A DNA stretch of 7,006 bases from NCBI GenBank assembly GCA_900552235.1, contig URYZ01000033.1:1-7006 (forward strand), given 5' to 3'. Positions 5,353 through 7,006 of the stretch are shown here, one piece after another. The stretch comes from an uncultured Mycoplasmatota bacterium. GTDB taxonomy: Bacteria; Bacillota_I; Bacilli_A; RF39; UBA660. The notes under the pieces are model-generated. The model was not told the origin of the DNA. It was given only the letters and a program-made list of their open reading frames with translations, and did no database searches. Each line of letters begins with the position of its first letter. Position 1 is the stretch's first letter. Both the position numbers and the translations under genes were made by a program.

Positions 5353-6610
5353 CTTTTGTCTCCTTAAGTACATATATAATATCCATATTTATTTTTTTAC
5401 TAACCTTTATTATATCTTTTTTTGTAACACTTAAAACTTCTTTAATTGCAGTTTCTATATTATCACAATCTAAGTATTCCATACTGAAATAATAATCAAT
5501 AATAGAAGATGGGTATTCATCAAACTCTTTTAATGAACTAATCATAAGACTTTTAGCATTATTTAGTTTTTCTATACTAAACTTACCTTTTCTTATATTA
5601 TTCATTTCTTCTTTTATTCCTTTTATTACTTCATTACACTTTGTATAATCAATCCCACTTGATATAACTAAAAAATTATCACTTTTTCTATAATTAGATA
5701 AAATATCATAAGTTAATGACTTTCTTTCTCTTACATTTTTAAACAAAAAAGAATCAGGACTTGCTCCTAGAATTATATTATATAAAAACATAACATATTT
5801 TCTTTCTTTTTCCGTTAATTTTTTTAAATAACAACTTATTAAAAGTCTTGTTTGATTAAAATTCTTACTTTCTTCATATTTTATAAGTTTTTTACTCTTT
5901 GGAATATAATTTATTTTAAATGATAATTCATCTTTTTTAATTTTTTTAAAATTAAATGTTTTAGAAATAGCATTTTCCATTTCATAAAAGTTTATATTAC
6001 CTATTACATATATATCTATTAAACTATTTTTTATAAACTTATCATAATACTTTTGTAAACTTGTTAAAGTTATTTCTTCTAAATCTTTGATATTACCATC
6101 CATATTATAGGAAAAAGAATAATCTTCTCCCATAAGATTTTTAAGCCTCATGTAAGAATAATTTTTTGGATAATCATATCCTTGTTTTATATAAGATAAT
6201 AAATAGTTTTTAGTTATATTAAAATTATTTCTAAAATCTTTATTATCTTCAAGGTTAGGATTAAAAATTACCTCTTTTAAAAATTCAAGTCCTTTCATAG
6301 TAATATCATCATTAATATATTTATTTTCTAACATTGAAATTGATATTTCAGTACTAAAAGTATTACCTATTCTTGTATTATTTCCATAAAGATTTAAATC
6401 GTATAATTCTTGTTTTGCTATACTAAAATTTCTTTTAGATGGATACTTTTTACAAGAACTTAATAAAAGTTCAAAAAGGAAATTACGAATCGTTATTTCC
6501 TCTTTATTTATTTTTTCTTTAAAAATACATCTAACTGTAATGGTTTTAAATTTATCTGTTTTTATTAAATGAAGTTTGTAAGATCTTTTATCTATTTGTT
6601 TATATTCCAT
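5339..6610 (-). CDS. ymfF: M16B peptidase-like partner, YmfF type, no zinc motif (423 aa)
   Basis: An M16-fold protein that appears non-catalytic alone and likely pairs with YmfH. The place where HxxEH should occur reads NFLFELLLSSCKKYP (43-57), without histidine. The following part, AKQELYDLNLYGNNTRIGN (65-83), is typical of the YmfF branch. The second half keeps VRERKSLTYDI (293-303), equivalent to the Arg/Tyr substrate-binding segment of M16 enzymes and altered in the neighbouring YmfH. Length is normal for the family (about 420). AGAGGAG (complement of 6620-6626) precedes the ATG by nine bases. The gene follows deoD after 41 bases with no terminator and overlaps ymfH by 14 bases, consistent with one operon. 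Known M16B heterodimers, such as the Sphingomonas SPH2681/2682 pair, divide the active site in this way. I infer the same here. Confidence 0.88.
   Translation of the reverse strand: MEYKQIDKRSYKLHLIKTDKFKTITVRCIFKEKINKEEITIRNFLFELLLSSCKKYPSKRNFSIAKQELYDLNLYGNNTRIGNTFSTEISISMLENKYINDDITMKGLEFLKEVIFNPNLEDNKDFRNNFNITKNYLLSYIKQGYDYPKNYSYMRLKNLMGEDYSFSYNMDGNIKDLEEITLTSLQKYYDKFIKNSLIDIYVIGNINFYEMENAISKTFNFKKIKKDELSFKINYIPKSKKLIKYEESKNFNQTRLLISCYLKKLTEKERKYVMFLYNIILGASPDSFLFKNVRERKSLTYDILSNYRKSDNFLVISSGIDYTKCNEVIKGIKEEMNNIRKGKFSIEKLNNAKSLMISSLKEFDEYPSSIIDYYFSMEYLDCDNIETAIKEVLSVTKKDIIKVSKKINMDIIYVLKETKDERD
5360..5365 (-). promoter_or_regulatory. Ribosome binding site that sets the ymfH start
   Basis: AAGGAG on the minus strand, seven bases before the ATG at 5350-5352 and inside the 3' end of ymfF. 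The upstream in-frame ATG at 5371-5373 has only AT-rich sequence before it, so the shorter protein is preferred. Confidence 0.8.
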
Positions 6611-6651
6611 AAATCTTTTCTCCTCTTGTTAAATAGTATGTACTGCTTTTA

Positions 6652-7006
6652 TTATTCTATTATAGAATTAAGGGCAAGACATATTGCCTCATTAAATGTT
6701 GTTTCCCTTTCTTCGGTAGTTAATTTTTTATTATTAACTAAATTATCTGATACAGTTAAAATACTGCTTGCTTGTTTTTTGTATAAACTTGCAACATAGA
6801 AAAGAGCAAATGTTTCCATTTCTACACCTAAACAGTAATTTTTTTTAACTTCAGGATTATTAATTGTTTTATAAAAAACATCTGTTGTTTCAATATTACC
6901 TATTCTTAGTTCAATATTTGCTTTGTATGCATTTTCTATTATTTTTTGATTTAGAAATGATGAAGCACTTATTAAATCAATTTCTTTTCCATCATACTGG
7001 TAACTA
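6652..7006 (-). CDS. deoD: DeoD-type purine nucleoside phosphorylase, C-terminal half (117 aa seen)
   Basis: Phosphorolysis of purine (deoxy)nucleosides to free base and (deoxy)ribose-1-phosphate, for purine salvage in the cytoplasm; the family forms hexamers of about 235 residues. The N-terminal half lies beyond the right edge; the first complete codon is at 7003-7005. In the visible part, GVEMETFALFYVA (60-72 of the fragment) is the ribose-binding VEME motif. TVSDNL (84-89) holds the catalytic Asp, and EERETTFNEA (98-107) holds the Arg that lies 13 residues after it, as in E. coli Asp204/Arg217. The purine-specific Asp at this place favours PNP over uridine phosphorylase, though related MTA phosphorylases are not strictly excluded. 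The stop is TAA at 6652-6654. The ymfF gene begins 41 bases downstream without a terminator, so the two are probably co-transcribed. Confidence 0.92.
   Translation of the reverse strand, partial: SYQYDGKEIDLISASSFLNQKIIENAYKANIELRIGNIETTDVFYKTINNPEVKKNYCLGVEMETFALFYVASLYKKQASSILTVSDNLVNNKKLTTEERETTFNEAICLALNSIIE

Noticed and set aside
5353..5373. N-terminal extension MYLRRQK of ymfH
   Set aside because: There is no ribosome binding site before the ATG at 5371-5373, and a good one lies inside the extension, before the ATG at 5350-5352.
6654..6668. Perfect 15-bp inverted repeat ATTCTAT-T-ATAGAAT at the end of deoD
   Set aside because: Considered as a terminator between deoD and ymfF, but no T-run follows on the minus strand and the stem is AT-only apart from two pairs; likely chance.
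6569..6799. Plus-strand frame of 76 codons across the deoD-ymfF junction
   Set aside because: It crosses two well-supported minus-strand genes and their intergenic ribosome binding site; the translation resembles nothing.
1..7006. CRISPR array, tRNA or rRNA gene, insertion sequence
   Set aside because: No regularly spaced repeats, no tRNA-like arms, no transposase-like frame or terminal inverted repeats were found on reading either strand.
1..7006. Use of UGA as tryptophan, as in Mycoplasma-type codes
   Set aside because: The tryptophans checked in ddl and the first sigma are TGG, and no gene needs readthrough of TGA. TGA is also not used as a stop in the intact genes, so the window does not prove the standard code either.

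Overview
The window is very AT-rich, with A/T-ending codons throughout. Every intact gene ends in TAA except ymfH, which ends in TAG, and the tryptophans I checked are TGG. The genes point to a low-GC member of the Bacillota, probably an uncultured Bacilli/Clostridia-type gut lineage. A D-Ala-D-Ala ligase argues that it makes peptidoglycan, so it is not a wall-less mollicute. A nearly invariant SpoVS suggests a sporulating ancestor or an active sporulation-type regulator. I cannot name a species.

Layout. Bases 1-54 are the tail of an unidentified upstream unit, closed by a hairpin terminator (55-86). A TGn-extended promoter (76-104) then drives two plus-strand sigma-70-type genes (133-783 and 798-1652). 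They are tandem paralogues: the first is shortened and lacks most of region 3, the second has regions 1.2, 2, 3 and 4. A shared bidirectional terminator (1633-1679) separates them from a run of minus-strand genes. Reading the minus strand from the right edge, these are: the C-terminal half of a DeoD-type purine nucleoside phosphorylase (6652-7006); two M16B peptidase-like genes, ymfF (5339-6610) and ymfH (4072-5352), overlapping by 14 nt; a palindrome and candidate promoters (3996-4065); an unrecognised single-pass membrane protein with a long acidic tail (3282-3962); spoVS (2951-3211); and ddl (1656-2819) with its own clear promoter (2853-2881).

How the genes may work together. deoD-ymfF-ymfH looks like one transcript. 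The two M16 proteins have complementary active-site features: YmfH has the zinc HxxEH motif, and YmfF has the Arg/Tyr-type motif of the C-terminal half. They therefore look like obligate partners of a heterodimeric peptidase. The acidic membrane protein, spoVS and ddl are co-directional, but each seems to have its own control or termination signals. The sigma pair is a self-contained transcription unit whose targets cannot be read from this window.

The least explained parts are the tandem sigma pair with its shortened member, and the acidic membrane protein with three copies of an LxKTExL motif plus an isolated IYGGANP motif. Also unexplained are two TTACAA/TTGTAA-type inverted repeats, upstream of the membrane-protein gene and upstream of ddl.
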